This document shows positions 1-8,439 of a stretch of 49,939 nucleotides of DNA, in pieces. The stretch lies in NCBI GenBank assembly GCA_007118895.1, contig SKQS01000181.1:1-49939 (forward strand). The letters are read 5' to 3'. The DNA comes from Wenzhouxiangella sp. GTDB taxonomy: Bacteria; Pseudomonadota; Gammaproteobacteria; Xanthomonadales; Wenzhouxiangellaceae. The position numbers were made by a program, and so were the translations under genes. Position 1 is the stretch's first letter; each line of letters starts with the position of its first letter. The notes beneath the pieces were generated by a model. It did not search any database. It saw nothing but the letters and a program-made list of their open reading frames with translations, and was not told where the DNA came from.

Positions 1-70
1 GCGCAGGCGAGAGCGCAAGGGCGGCTTCGCGTAGCGGAAAAGCCCTGGAGCGGAGCCGTAGCGCGTGTTG

Positions 71-110
71 TCGGCGCTCGATGTAGGCCAAGCTACAGAC
101 TTCGCGCCGA
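71..110. repeat. Nested inverted repeat in non-coding DNA (REP-like candidate)
   Basis: Outer arms TCGGCGC (71-77) and GCGCCGA (104-110) are perfectly complementary. They enclose a second perfect inverted repeat, TGTAG (82-86) and CTACA (93-97). The element lies in about 230 bp of non-coding DNA between the window edge and the 3' end of the SLC13 transporter gene, and positions 1-70 are also rich in short self-complementary stretches. It resembles a repetitive extragenic palindrome, but only one copy is in this window, so dispersal in the genome cannot be judged. No T-run follows it. I see no gene in 1-231. Confidence 0.4.
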
Positions 111-172
111 CGCCTTGCCACAAACGCCGAGAGACAAGCTGAGTGTGGCAATACTTATGCAGGTACTAGTAT

Positions 173-190
173 CAACCTGGGACCAGGTTG
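173..190 (-). terminator. Short perfect hairpin downstream of the SLC13 gene
   Basis: CAACCTGG (173-180) and CCAGGTTG (183-190) form a perfect 8-bp stem with a 2-nt loop, about 40 bp beyond the stop codon of the minus-strand transporter gene. There is no U-tract on either strand, so if it terminates transcription it does so atypically. It could also be an operator-like palindrome. Confidence 0.3.
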
Positions 191-231
191 CTTGCCTTTC
201 AGCGCCAGTCCCATCGCACCATGTCACGCGG

Positions 232-2088
232 TTAATGAAGCGGCCAGACAACCAGCAGCAGCGGGATGCTGATCATGATGACCAGCAGCTCCAGCGGCAG
301 GCCGAGCTTCCAGTAGTCGCCGAAGCCGAAGCCGCCCGGGCCGAGAATCAGGGTGTTGTTCTGGTGCCCGATGGGGGTGAGGAAGGCGCACGAGGCCCCG
401 ATAGCGACCGCCATCAGGAAGCTGTCGGGATTGACCCCCAGCGCAGAAGCGATACCGATGGCGATCGGACACAGCACGGCGGCGGTAGCGGCGTTGTTCA
501 TGACATCGGACAGGAACATGGTGGTGACCAGCACCACCGCCAGCGCGATCACCGCATTGCCCTGGGCAATCGTTTCGACCAGGAACCGGGCCAGCAGGTC
601 AGCGGCCCCAGTCACCTGCATCGCACCGGCCACCGGGATCAGGGCCGCCAGCAGCACGACCACCGGCCAGTCAATGGCGCTGTAGACCTGCCGGGGCGGC
701 ACCGTGCGAAACAGCATCGAGGCAATCACCCCCAACGTGAACGCCGCCGCGGCCGGCAACAGGCCGACAGTGACGATCGCCACTGAGCCCAGCATGATGG
801 CGCCGGCAATAATCGCCATGCGCTTGTCGGGAATGCGCAACTCGCGCTCTCCCAGCGGCACACAGCCATTGTCGTTGGTGAAATCAGCCATTACCTCGGC
901 CGGACCCTGCATCAGCAGCAGGTCGCCTGGTTTGAGCTTCAGCGTGCGCAGCCTTGCACGCGGCGAGCGGCCTTCGCGCGATACCGCCAGCAGGTTCAGC
1001 CCGTAACGGGTACGCAGGCGCAGGTCGCGGGCTGACCGATCAACGATTCTGGCGCCCGGCAGCACGACCAGTTCGCGCAGCACGATATCTTCTTCGCGCT
1101 TGGGGTCGTCGTCATCATTGCCATTTTGAGGGGATGCTTTCTTGCCTTTTGAACCGCCGGCAGATTTCGCTGCCTTCTCGCTATCCTCCTCAGACGACGA
1201 GCCCTGCTCTTCCAGCTTGATATCGAAGATCGACAGCGCATTGGCCAGGGTCTCGACATCGGCTTCCAGCACCAGGATATCGCCTTCGCGGATGCGCCGA
1301 CCGCCGTGCGGGGCCGTCATCCGCACCTCGTTGCGCACCAGGGCGACGATCTGCGACTCGCTGTCTTCGATCTCACGCTCGAAGGCGCGCAGGGTCAGAC
1401 CGACTGCCTTGCTGCCTTCTGGTACGCGTACCTCGGTCAGATAGCTGCCGGTCTCGAAGCTGTCGGCACCCAGGGCCTTGCGCGCCGGCACCAGGCGCCA
1501 GCCGATCCACGCCACGAAAGCCACACCGGCCAGCGCTACCGCCACCCCGACCGGGGCAAAGTCGAACATCCGGAAATGGCCCAGGCCGGCCTCGGCGCGA
1601 AAGCCCGAGACGATCAGGTTGGGCGGGGTGCCGATCAGCGTGGTCATGCCACCGAGAATGGTGCCAAAGGCCAGCGGCATCAGCACCTGCCCGGGGGTCA
1701 GGTCCAGTCGGCCGGAAAGCTGTACCGCCACCGGCATCAACAGCGCCATCGCACCGACGTTGTTCATGAAGCCGGACAATACCGCGCCCAGCCCCATTAG
1801 TGCGGCCATGCTGGTAAAGCGGCCGGCATCGCGCGGCAGCACGGAACGGGCCAGCCAGTCCACGGCGCCAGTGGACTGCAAACCCTGGCTCAGCACCAGC
1901 ACACAGGCCACGGTGATCACCGCCGGATGGCCGAAACCGGCAAAGGCCTCGGCGGCCGGCACCAGCCCGACAACGACACAGGCCATCAGTGCCATCAAGG
2001 CCACGATGTCGTGCCGAAGCCGTCCCCACAGAAACAGGCCCATCACGCCGGCCAGGATGACCAGGATCAGAATCTGGGAAGTCGTCAT
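232..2088 (-). CDS. SLC13/DASS-type anion transporter with two RCK_C (TrkA-C) domains
   Basis: Predicted inner-membrane anion (dicarboxylate or sulfate type) transporter of 618 residues. Hydrophobic segments occupy residues 1-205 and 420-618, the two halves of the ion-transporter superfamily fold. The paired hairpin motifs are visible: NNVGAMALLMPV and IGTPPNLIVS in the first half, DVMNNAATAAVLCP in the second. Between the halves lie two cytoplasmic RCK_C/TrkA-C domains (about 217-285 and 333-400). They are joined by an unusual linker of about 40 residues rich in Ser, Lys, Glu and Asp, including a run of four Asp. Bacterial SLC13 proteins with this layout are often annotated as SLC13 permease or sulfate transporter, but substrate cannot be read from sequence. 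The ATG has only a weak ribosome-binding site. The gene is divergent from the DUF3080 lipoprotein gene. Confidence 0.88.
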   Translation of the reverse strand: MTTSQILILVILAGVMGLFLWGRLRHDIVALMALMACVVVGLVPAAEAFAGFGHPAVITVACVLVLSQGLQSTGAVDWLARSVLPRDAGRFTSMAALMGLGAVLSGFMNNVGAMALLMPVAVQLSGRLDLTPGQVLMPLAFGTILGGMTTLIGTPPNLIVSGFRAEAGLGHFRMFDFAPVGVAVALAGVAFVAWIGWRLVPARKALGADSFETGSYLTEVRVPEGSKAVGLTLRAFEREIEDSESQIVALVRNEVRMTAPHGGRRIREGDILVLEADVETLANALSIFDIKLEEQGSSSEEDSEKAAKSAGGSKGKKASPQNGNDDDDPKREEDIVLRELVVLPGARIVDRSARDLRLRTRYGLNLLAVSREGRSPRARLRTLKLKPGDLLLMQGPAEVMADFTNDNGCVPLGERELRIPDKRMAIIAGAIMLGSVAIVTVGLLPAAAAFTLGVIASMLFRTVPPRQVYSAIDWPVVVLLAALIPVAGAMQVTGAADLLARFLVETIAQGNAVIALAVVLVTTMFLSDVMNNAATAAVLCPIAIGIASALGVNPDSFLMAVAIGASCAFLTPIGHQNNTLILGPGGFGFGDYWKLGLPLELLVIMISIPLLLVVWPLH

Positions 2089-2105
2089 TCTATGACAATC
2101 CTTAA

Positions 2106-2115
2106 CAAGCGCTTG
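2106..2115. promoter_or_regulatory. 10-bp perfect palindrome in a divergent intergenic region
   Basis: CAAGCGCTTG is a perfect 10-bp palindrome, 18 bp upstream of the SLC13 start codon and within the 163-bp region between it and the divergent DUF3080 gene. The position would suit an operator, but I recognise no matching regulator. A palindrome of this length can occur by chance. Confidence 0.2.
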
Positions 2116-2251
2116 GGCAACCTGGCCAGATGATTACACACTGTCGGGCAGGATGGGCAATGACAGGCTCACTGGCGGTGTTTACATCGCAAACGGTGCA
2201 ACAGTGGCAATATGGTCCGGTGATCCAATCCTTACATTCAACGAGCCGATC

Positions 2252-3370
2252 ATGCGAGCGGTAGCCATCCTGGTCGTCGTTTTCCTGACCACCGGTTGCG
2301 ATCCCTTCACGCAGCCTGAGTCGATGCTCGATGAATACAACCGGCGGCTGGCCCGGGTGCTGGATCTGGAACCACAGCTCACGCCGGTGCCGGCCGCGCC
2401 GGGCCTGCCGCGCCTGCGCGAGCGGGTACGCGAGATCGAGCCGATCACCCTGGGTTTGATGGATTTCTTGAGGCTTTACGGTTGCGAGCTGCAGTTCGTG
2501 GTCGGCGAACGCAACTCCGGCCTGGGCCGGGTCGCCCACCCGCTGACCCGGCTGGACTACGAGCGTCGCTTCATCACTGCCGCCGAGGACTGCCTGGCGA
2601 GCATCGAGCGCGAATCGCTGGCCGAGCAACTGATCGTGGCCACCGCACAGAAACGCCAGTCACTGCCCGATGCTGCCTGGAATGCGGTCTGGGGCAGCCG
2701 CGAGATCGAAAGCCACTTCACCCGCTCGCGCGGGCCGCTGCCGGTGCATGCGGACCACAACCACCTTGGTACCAGCGTTCACAATGCGGCCTTGCTCGAG
2801 CGCCGCATACGCAACCTGCTCAACGGCGAGCTCGAGCAGGATCTTGCGGCCCTGGATGCCGTATATCAGCGCTGGCTGTATGACCCGCTGGCCGGCCAGG
2901 CGCTGCGCAGCGCCATTCTCGTCACCACCCGCCTGGACGATGCCTCCGGGCTGATCGAGCAGCGCCTGGGCGAGCGACCGCTGTGCCGCGACGGCCGCAC
3001 CAACCGCCAGGCCGAGATCCTGCGCAACATGTTCGGCGCCGTCTACGCGGCCGAAGTGCAGCCCTATCTTGCCAATGTCCAGCGCGTGCGCCGCGAGCTT
3101 TTGCCGCCGCTGCTGGCACTGGCCAGCTTCCGCGAATCAAGCCCCAGCGAGAGCTTCGAACGCTACGTGCTGACCGTGCTCGACGACAGCGCCGAAGGCA
3201 ACCACTGGCAGGCCTTCGACCAGGCCATCGCCCGCCACACTCGCGCCTGGCAGGACCTGCTCGATCAGTGCGGGATGCGGCCAGGAGCGAATGGAACCGA
3301 CACCGGCACGATGCGTGGTAAGAGGCTCCCTAGTAGACTGTCAGCCCACGCCGCCGAAACTGCGCCCTGA
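2252..3370 (+). CDS. DUF3080 family lipoprotein
   Basis: A 372-residue protein matching the gammaproteobacterial DUF3080 family in its overall pattern: a lipoprotein signal followed by a mostly alpha-helical domain. I chose the ATG at 2252 because it begins a clean signal peptide (MRAVAILVVVFLTTGC) whose lipobox TTGC puts the lipidated Cys at residue 16. An in-frame start at 2153 would prepend 33 residues without signal character. The residue after Cys is Asp, which under the +2 rule known from E. coli would keep it in the inner membrane. Function is unknown. The last 41 bp overlap the 3' end of the convergent pflA gene, and the final 30 or so residues (Arg- and Ala-rich, low complexity) may be a recent extension into it. 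Confidence 0.75.
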   Translation: MRAVAILVVVFLTTGCDPFTQPESMLDEYNRRLARVLDLEPQLTPVPAAPGLPRLRERVREIEPITLGLMDFLRLYGCELQFVVGERNSGLGRVAHPLTRLDYERRFITAAEDCLASIERESLAEQLIVATAQKRQSLPDAAWNAVWGSREIESHFTRSRGPLPVHADHNHLGTSVHNAALLERRIRNLLNGELEQDLAALDAVYQRWLYDPLAGQALRSAILVTTRLDDASGLIEQRLGERPLCRDGRTNRQAEILRNMFGAVYAAEVQPYLANVQRVRRELLPPLLALASFRESSPSESFERYVLTVLDDSAEGNHWQAFDQAIARHTRAWQDLLDQCGMRPGANGTDTGTMRGKRLPSRLSAHAAETAP

Positions 3371-4193
3371 CCCGCTCGGTCAGTTCCGCGCTGGGTGGTT
3401 CGGTGTTTTCCAGTGGATAGGCTAGCCCCAGACGGTGCCATTTGTCACGGCCCATCTGGTGGAAGCGCAGGATTTCGATCCGTTCCAGTGAGCCTAAGCG
3501 CTCGCAGATGTCGGCGACTTTTTCGACGTTGTCTTCGCCGTCGGTCAGGCCGGGGACAAGGACGAAGCGGACCCACATCGGGCGGCCCAGGCGGGCCAGG
3601 CGCTCGGCGAAGGCGACGGTGGGAGCCAGCGGTTGGCCGGTAACACGCTGGTAGATATCCGGATCGCCTGACTTGATGTCCAGAATATGCAAATCGATGT
3701 CGGCCAGGTCCTGGTCGGTAAAGACCTGGTTGCGAAAGCCAGAGGTGTCGATGCAGGTGTGAATCCCCAGGCGCTTGCAGTGGCTGAAGATTTCGCGCGC
3801 GAAGGCGGGCTGCAGGGCGGGTTCGCCGCCGGACAGGGTGATGCCACCGCGCGAGACGCGTAGCACTTCGGCATAGCGGTTGATCTCTCGGATGACTTCG
3901 GCAACCGTGACCTGGCGGCCGTTTTTCAGGTGCCAGGTGTCGGGATTGTGGCAAAACTGGCAGCGCAGGGCGCAGCCGGTGAGGAACAGCACGAAGCGCA
4001 GGCCGGGCCCATCTACGGTACTGCCGATTTCCACCGAGTGAATGTAGCCTGCCTGGCTGGGGCCGCCGCTGGCCGCCGGGTCCTCCAGGAAGGCCAGGTC
4101 TTCCGGGTGGACGGCGTAGTAGTCGTCTCCGCGTGCTTCGAGTCGGGTTGCGCCACGCAGCTGGTAGCGGCTGCCGATCAGCTTATCAACCAT
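3330..4193 (-). CDS. pflA: Pyruvate formate-lyase activating enzyme (radical SAM)
   Basis: Radical SAM enzyme of 287 residues that uses S-adenosylmethionine and a [4Fe-4S] cluster to install the glycyl radical on pyruvate formate-lyase in the cytoplasm. The CxxxCxxC cluster motif is at Cys74, Cys78 and Cys81 (CALRCQFC), followed by HNPDTW as in E. coli PflA, and the SAM-binding GGEP (SGGEPALQP) follows. Compared with the E. coli enzyme (246 residues) it has an N-terminal extension of about 45 residues before the IHSVEIGSTVDGPG core. The start 7 nt after the pflB stop codon would explain that length, but no good ribosome-binding site is visible, and translation could instead depend on coupling to pflB. 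Its 3' end overlaps the convergent DUF3080 gene by 41 bp. Confidence 0.93.
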   Translation of the reverse strand: MVDKLIGSRYQLRGATRLEARGDDYYAVHPEDLAFLEDPAASGGPSQAGYIHSVEIGSTVDGPGLRFVLFLTGCALRCQFCHNPDTWHLKNGRQVTVAEVIREINRYAEVLRVSRGGITLSGGEPALQPAFAREIFSHCKRLGIHTCIDTSGFRNQVFTDQDLADIDLHILDIKSGDPDIYQRVTGQPLAPTVAFAERLARLGRPMWVRFVLVPGLTDGEDNVEKVADICERLGSLERIEILRFHQMGRDKWHRLGLAYPLENTEPPSAELTERVRAQFRRRGLTVY

Positions 4194-4200
4194 GGCCGGC

Positions 4201-6489
4201 TTATACGCTGCCGTGGAAAGTGCGGTTGATGACGTCGAGCTGCTGTTCGCGAGTCAGCTTGACGAAGTTCACCGCGTAGCCGGACACCCGGATGGTGAGC
4301 TGGGGATAATTTTCCGGGTGGTCCATGGCGTCAATCAGGGTGGCCTGATCAAGCACATTCAGGTTGGTGTGGAAACCGCCGGCGACCGAGAAGGCATCGA
4401 GAGTCCCGACCGCCACGTCGGCGCGTTCCTCATCGCTGCCCAGCGAGTTGGGAACAACCGAAAGAGTCAGCGATATGCCGTCTTCGCAGTCATCGTAGGG
4501 CAGCTTGGCTACCGACATCATCGCCGCCAGGGCGCCGCGACTGTCGGCGACGCTGGAGGGGTTGGCGCCAGGCGCGAAAGGCTGACCGGCGCGACGCCCG
4601 TCAGGCGAGTTGCCGGTCTGCTTGCCATAGACCACGTTCGAGGTGATAGTCAGGATGGACTGGGTATGGCGGGCATCGCGATAGGCCGGATGGCGGCAGA
4701 TATTGGCCATCATCTGGCGGCACAGGTCAACGGCGATGTCGTCGGCGCGGTCATCGTTGTTGCCGTAGCGCGGGAATTCGCCTTTGGTGTCGAAGTCGAC
4801 GACCAGGCCGCGCTCGTCGCGGATCGCGCGGACCTTGGCATAACGGATCGCCGACAGGCTGTCGGCAGTGTGCGACAAGCCGGCCAGACCGCAGGCCAGG
4901 GTGCGGATCACGTCGCGGTCGTGCAGGGCCATCAGGGCGGCCTCGTAGCAGTAGCGATCGTGGGTGTAGTGAATGCAGTTGAGCGCATGCACATAGGTTC
5001 CTGCCAGCCATTCCATCATCGCGCTTAAGCGGGTCATGACCTCGTCGAAGTCGAGGTATTCGCCGGTAACCGGGGCCAGCTGAGGCCCGATCTGCTGGCC
5101 GCTGACCTCGTCGCGGCCGCCGTTGATGGCGTAGAGCAGGCACTTGAGCAGATTGACCCGGGCGCCGAAGAACTGCATCTGCTTGCCCAGCGGCATGGCC
5201 GAGACGCAGCAGGCGATGCCGGCATCATCACCAAACTTCGGCCGCATCTGGTCATCGGAAATGTACTGGATGGCGCTGGTGTCGATCGAGCAGCGCGCGG
5301 CGAAGCGCTTGAAGGATGACGGCAGGGCCGGCGACCACAGCACGGTGAGATTGGGTTCGGGCGCAGGACCCAGGTTATACAGGGTCTGGAGCATGCGGAA
5401 GCTGGTCCGGGTGACCAGCGGTCGGCCATCGGTGCCAATACCGCCGATGGATTCGGTGACCCAGGTCGGATCGCCGGAGAACAGGCTGTTGTACTGGGGC
5501 GTGCGCAGGAAGCGAATCAGCCGGAACTTGATCACCACATCGTCGATCAGCTCCTGGGCCGAAGCCTCATCGAGCTGGCCTTCGTCGATATCACGCTGAA
5601 TGTAGATGTCCCAGAAGGTCGAGACCCGGCCCAGCGACATCGCCGCACCGTTTTGTTCCTTGACGGCGGCCAGGTAGGCGAAATAGGTCCACTGAATGGC
5701 CTCCACGGCGCTGCCAGCCGGCTGACTGATGTCAAAACCGTAGGCCCTGGCCATCTCACCCATGGCCTGAAGCGAGCGGTTCTGGGCGGCCAGTTCCTCA
5801 CGCAGGCGCAAGGTGATTTCATCGGGCCGGCAATGATCAAGGTCGGCGCGCTCGTGCCGCTTGACTTCGATCAGGCGATCCAGGCCGTACAGGGCCATGC
5901 GTCGATAGTCGCCGATGATACGACCGCGTCCGTAGGCATCCGGCAGGCCGGTGATGATGCCAGACTTGCGGCAACGCAGGATTTCCGGGGTGTAGACATC
6001 GAACACGCCGTCGTTATGGGTGCGGGCGTGGTGGGTGTAAATCTCGCTGACCTGCTGGTCGGGCTCGAAGCCGTAGGCTTTAAGGCTGTCTTCAACCACG
6101 CGCCAGCCGCCCCTGGGCATGATCGCGCGCTTCAAGGGGGCATCGGTTTGCAGGCCGACTATGCGTTCCAGTTTCTTGTCGATGTAGCCGGGGCCGTGGG
6201 CGGTGATGCTGGAGGGCACTTGCGAAACATCAAGCACGCCTTTCTCGCGCTCGGTCTGAAGCAGGGTTTCAACCTTGTGCCACAGGCGCTGGGTGCGCCG
6301 GGTAGGGCCGGCGACGAAATCTGCCTGGCCGGCGTAGGGGGTGTAGTTGCGCTGAATGAAATCGCGCACGTCGATGCGCTGCTGCCAGCGACCGGCGGCG
6401 AAACCACGCCAGGCCGCGGGAGCGACCTGTTCCATTTCCTGTCGTCTGACTGACATTACGCTGACCGAAGGGACTGATGAGACAGCCAC
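4201..6489 (-). CDS. pflB: Pyruvate formate-lyase (formate C-acetyltransferase)
   Basis: Glycyl-radical enzyme converting pyruvate and CoA to acetyl-CoA and formate during anaerobic growth. It has the adjacent catalytic cysteines in [16 protein letters not shown] (near residue 420) and the C-terminal glycyl-radical motif RVSGYAVNF, with the radical glycine at residue 737 counted from the GTG start. Length (762 from GTG, 751 from an internal ATG at 6456) agrees with E. coli PflB (760). The start is uncertain: neither the GTG at 6489 nor the ATG at 6456 has a convincing Shine-Dalgarno sequence. pflA follows 7 nt downstream, so the two form one operon. I found no FNR-like site in the 117-bp upstream gap. 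The glycyl radical would be destroyed by oxygen, which makes this an anaerobic enzyme in an otherwise aerobic-looking genome. Confidence 0.96.
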   Translation of the reverse strand: MAVSSVPSVSVMSVRRQEMEQVAPAAWRGFAAGRWQQRIDVRDFIQRNYTPYAGQADFVAGPTRRTQRLWHKVETLLQTEREKGVLDVSQVPSSITAHGPGYIDKKLERIVGLQTDAPLKRAIMPRGGWRVVEDSLKAYGFEPDQQVSEIYTHHARTHNDGVFDVYTPEILRCRKSGIITGLPDAYGRGRIIGDYRRMALYGLDRLIEVKRHERADLDHCRPDEITLRLREELAAQNRSLQAMGEMARAYGFDISQPAGSAVEAIQWTYFAYLAAVKEQNGAAMSLGRVSTFWDIYIQRDIDEGQLDEASAQELIDDVVIKFRLIRFLRTPQYNSLFSGDPTWVTESIGGIGTDGRPLVTRTSFRMLQTLYNLGPAPEPNLTVLWSPALPSSFKRFAARCSIDTSAIQYISDDQMRPKFGDDAGIACCVSAMPLGKQMQFFGARVNLLKCLLYAINGGRDEVSGQQIGPQLAPVTGEYLDFDEVMTRLSAMMEWLAGTYVHALNCIHYTHDRYCYEAALMALHDRDVIRTLACGLAGLSHTADSLSAIRYAKVRAIRDERGLVVDFDTKGEFPRYGNNDDRADDIAVDLCRQMMANICRHPAYRDARHTQSILTITSNVVYGKQTGNSPDGRRAGQPFAPGANPSSVADSRGALAAMMSVAKLPYDDCEDGISLTLSVVPNSLGSDEERADVAVGTLDAFSVAGGFHTNLNVLDQATLIDAMDHPENYPQLTIRVSGYAVNFVKLTREQQLDVINRTFHGSV

Positions 6490-6563
6490 CTATGCTAGCG
6501 AATCAGGTGATGCGGATTTGTTAAGGTTTTTCGATGCTGACCCTCAGGCAAGCTGAGTGGTTG

Positions 6564-6596
6564 CCAGCCCGGCACGCTGACGGCATGCCGGGCTGG
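6564..6596 (-). terminator. 11-bp perfect hairpin between the baeRF gene and pflB
   Basis: CCAGCCCGGCA (6564-6574) and TGCCGGGCTGG (6586-6596) form a perfect GC-rich 11-bp stem with an 11-nt loop, just after the stop codon of the upstream minus-strand gene. No U-tract follows on the minus strand. It may be a terminator, a 3'-end stabiliser, or a partial barrier that separates expression of pflBA from the baeRF gene. Confidence 0.45.
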
Positions 6597-6606
6597 TGTC
6601 GTCTGC

Positions 6607-7731
6607 TCAGGTCGCCCAGCGCAGAATCGCCGCCAGGCTGGCCTGATTAGGGATGTCAGCCTTGCGAACACCGATCAGGCGGCCACCGCCGGCCAGGGTG
6701 CGACCGGCAATTTCATCAACCACGCCATAGTTGTCGGCGCTGGCCTGATCGGACAGGGTCAGCTCGCCGGTTTCCTCGTCGATGCGGCCGTGGACGACTT
6801 CATCGATAGCCACCAGCAGCGTGTGTACGGCGCCAAAAGTCGCGGCGCGAGCGGCCTGTGCCAGGTCGGTGGTGGCCCTGCCTTCCTTTTCGCGCGCTTC
6901 GAACAGTTCGACGAACTGACGAATGGACTCGGCATGCCGCTCATCGAGGATCGGGCGCGCTCGCTCGGCCAGCTCATGGTCGGGGATACGCACCGGGCTG
7001 GATTCAATCACCTGCTCGGCAAAGACCGGGTAGGTGTTGACCGATCGGTAGATCGACAGCAGCGGTTCGGTAGCCGCCAGGATCAGCGGCTCGTGGCGTC
7101 CTGCCAGCACCGGGCGCAAGGCCGCATCGACCATGCGGCAGAACTTGCGCAGGTAGATCTTCTGTCCTTCACTGCCGTGCTGGCGGCCGGAGCTGGCCGA
7201 CCGCGTATTGACCGTGGCCGTCCCTACCGCCGAGGCGGCATCCTTGGGCAGACCGGCCACATGCAGGGTCTCGGCCGGCATGTCGCTGAACACCTCGATG
7301 AAGCGCACCTCGTTTTCGGCCAGGGCCAGCACGAAAGCATGCTGCGGCATGCTGATCGCCCGGTACAGGGGCTTCAAGTGAAAGCGATCGGCGACCTCGA
7401 CCATGGGTTCCAGATGGGTCGGCAGGCGGTAGCAGCGATTCGATTCCGGGGTAGCGAAAATTGCCAGGCTGTTGGCCTGGTAAACCCAGAACTCCTTCTC
7501 GCCGGCAACCTCCTCGAGCTGCTCGGTCACCGCCCAGCGGGTTCGCTTGTCGATACCGGCGGCTTCAAGCTGGGCGTCGGCTTCCTTGATCAGGTTTGAC
7601 AGCATGATGCCGGCACCGCCGATGTCCTGGGTCCTGGGCGTGGTCTTCAGATAAATCGAGACACAGGCGGGGTTGCGCTCGGCAACCAGACCGCCGAGCT
7701 CGGGCAGCGTCGGGATATCTACATGCAGCAT
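6607..7731 (-). CDS. baeRF-type (bacterial eRF1-like) domain protein
   Basis: A 374-residue soluble protein with no signal peptide or membrane segment. The overall pattern resembles the baeRF group, bacterial proteins related to archaeal and eukaryotic release factor eRF1: an N-terminal domain beginning with a short 'LPELGGLVAERNPACVSIYLKT' region (shown in part), a central segment on how the protein handles 'HAFVLALAENEVRFIEV', and a C-terminal domain ending in 'GGGRLIGVRKADIPN'. I assign the superfamily but not the numbered subfamily. These proteins are thought to act in translation stress or ribosome rescue, but their roles are largely unproven. The start is supported by AAGGAG about 10 nt upstream of the ATG. 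It lies upstream of pflBA on the same strand, separated by a hairpin, so co-expression is possible but unproven. Confidence 0.6.
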   Translation of the reverse strand: MLHVDIPTLPELGGLVAERNPACVSIYLKTTPRTQDIGGAGIMLSNLIKEADAQLEAAGIDKRTRWAVTEQLEEVAGEKEFWVYQANSLAIFATPESNRCYRLPTHLEPMVEVADRFHLKPLYRAISMPQHAFVLALAENEVRFIEVFSDMPAETLHVAGLPKDAASAVGTATVNTRSASSGRQHGSEGQKIYLRKFCRMVDAALRPVLAGRHEPLILAATEPLLSIYRSVNTYPVFAEQVIESSPVRIPDHELAERARPILDERHAESIRQFVELFEAREKEGRATTDLAQAARAATFGAVHTLLVAIDEVVHGRIDEETGELTLSDQASADNYGVVDEIAGRTLAGGGRLIGVRKADIPNQASLAAILRWAT

Positions 7732-7866
7732 GTCTTTCAGGGCTCCTTGAATTTCGGGTGATTGGGCGAAGAGTGGTCACAAGCGACCCCCTTCCCGGCC
7801 GAACGCACTATGGTATTCGATTGCTGCCTGCGACGGCACGCTGCGTGCCCTCCTACTGCTTGGACT

Positions 7867-8439
7867 CTACGGTCGTCGGATCATCTCCAGCTCGAAGTGC
7901 AGATCGACCCGATTGCGGATAAAGTCGGGATCGGCGAACTCGCCCTCACCGACGCCGAAGTCGATGCGCAAGATCTCGGCGCTGCCGGAAAGGCCTAGCC
8001 GGTCCTCGTCGAGATCGAAGGAAAGGCTGACCGGCTGGCTACCCGACACGCCGCGCAGCGTAAGCTCGCCTCCGGCCAGGTAGCCGTCTTCGATCTTCTC
8101 GATCTTCCCGCTTTGCCAGCGCGCCTGGGGGAACCGCTCGATGTTGAACAGCTCCTTACCGTGCAGGGCCTCATCGCCCTGGCGGTTGCCCACCGATGCC
8201 GAGCCGGTATCGACCGTCACCTCGATTACTGCGGTGGCCGGATCGGCTTCATCCAGGCACAGCTCGACGGTGAAGGCGGCGAACTGGCCGGAAAATCGAT
8301 TGCCCTCGGCCTCACCGCGAAAGCCAAGCTCGCCGCTTTCGGCATCGGTCTGGTAGCAGCGCTGCTCGGCGACGGCGACGGCGACGGCGACGGCGCAAAA
8401 ACATAGCGCAAGTATTGAAATCAGTTTCTTGTTCGCCAT
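7867..8439 (-). CDS. YceI-family periplasmic lipid-binding-like protein
   Basis: A 190-residue secreted protein of the YceI family, a lipocalin-like beta-barrel fold that in characterised members holds an isoprenoid or quinone-like lipid. An N-terminal signal peptide (MANKKLISILALCFCAV...) runs through an Ala-Val repeat to about residue 25. Family features follow: VEVTVDTGSASVGN-like strand, the HGKELFNIERFPQARW segment and the LTLRGVSGSQPVSL strand. A GGAG ribosome-binding site precedes the ATG. The start overlaps the end of the upstream cytochrome b561 gene by 19 bp, so the two are probably co-translated; E. coli has the same yceJ-yceI arrangement. The signal peptide is encoded partly by a GGCGAC hexanucleotide repeat, noted separately. 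Confidence 0.85.
   Translation of the reverse strand: MANKKLISILALCFCAVAVAVAVAEQRCYQTDAESGELGFRGEAEGNRFSGQFAAFTVELCLDEADPATAVIEVTVDTGSASVGNRQGDEALHGKELFNIERFPQARWQSGKIEKIEDGYLAGGELTLRGVSGSQPVSLSFDLDEDRLGLSGSAEILRIDFGVGEGEFADPDFIRNRVDLHFELEMIRRP
8368..8391. repeat. Hexanucleotide tandem repeat (GGCGAC x4) inside the YceI signal peptide
   Basis: Four uninterrupted copies of GGCGAC, plus a partial fifth, encode (Ala-Val)4 on the minus strand. The unit is a multiple of three, so gain or loss of copies would lengthen or shorten the hydrophobic core of the signal peptide without shifting frame. Confidence 0.85.
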
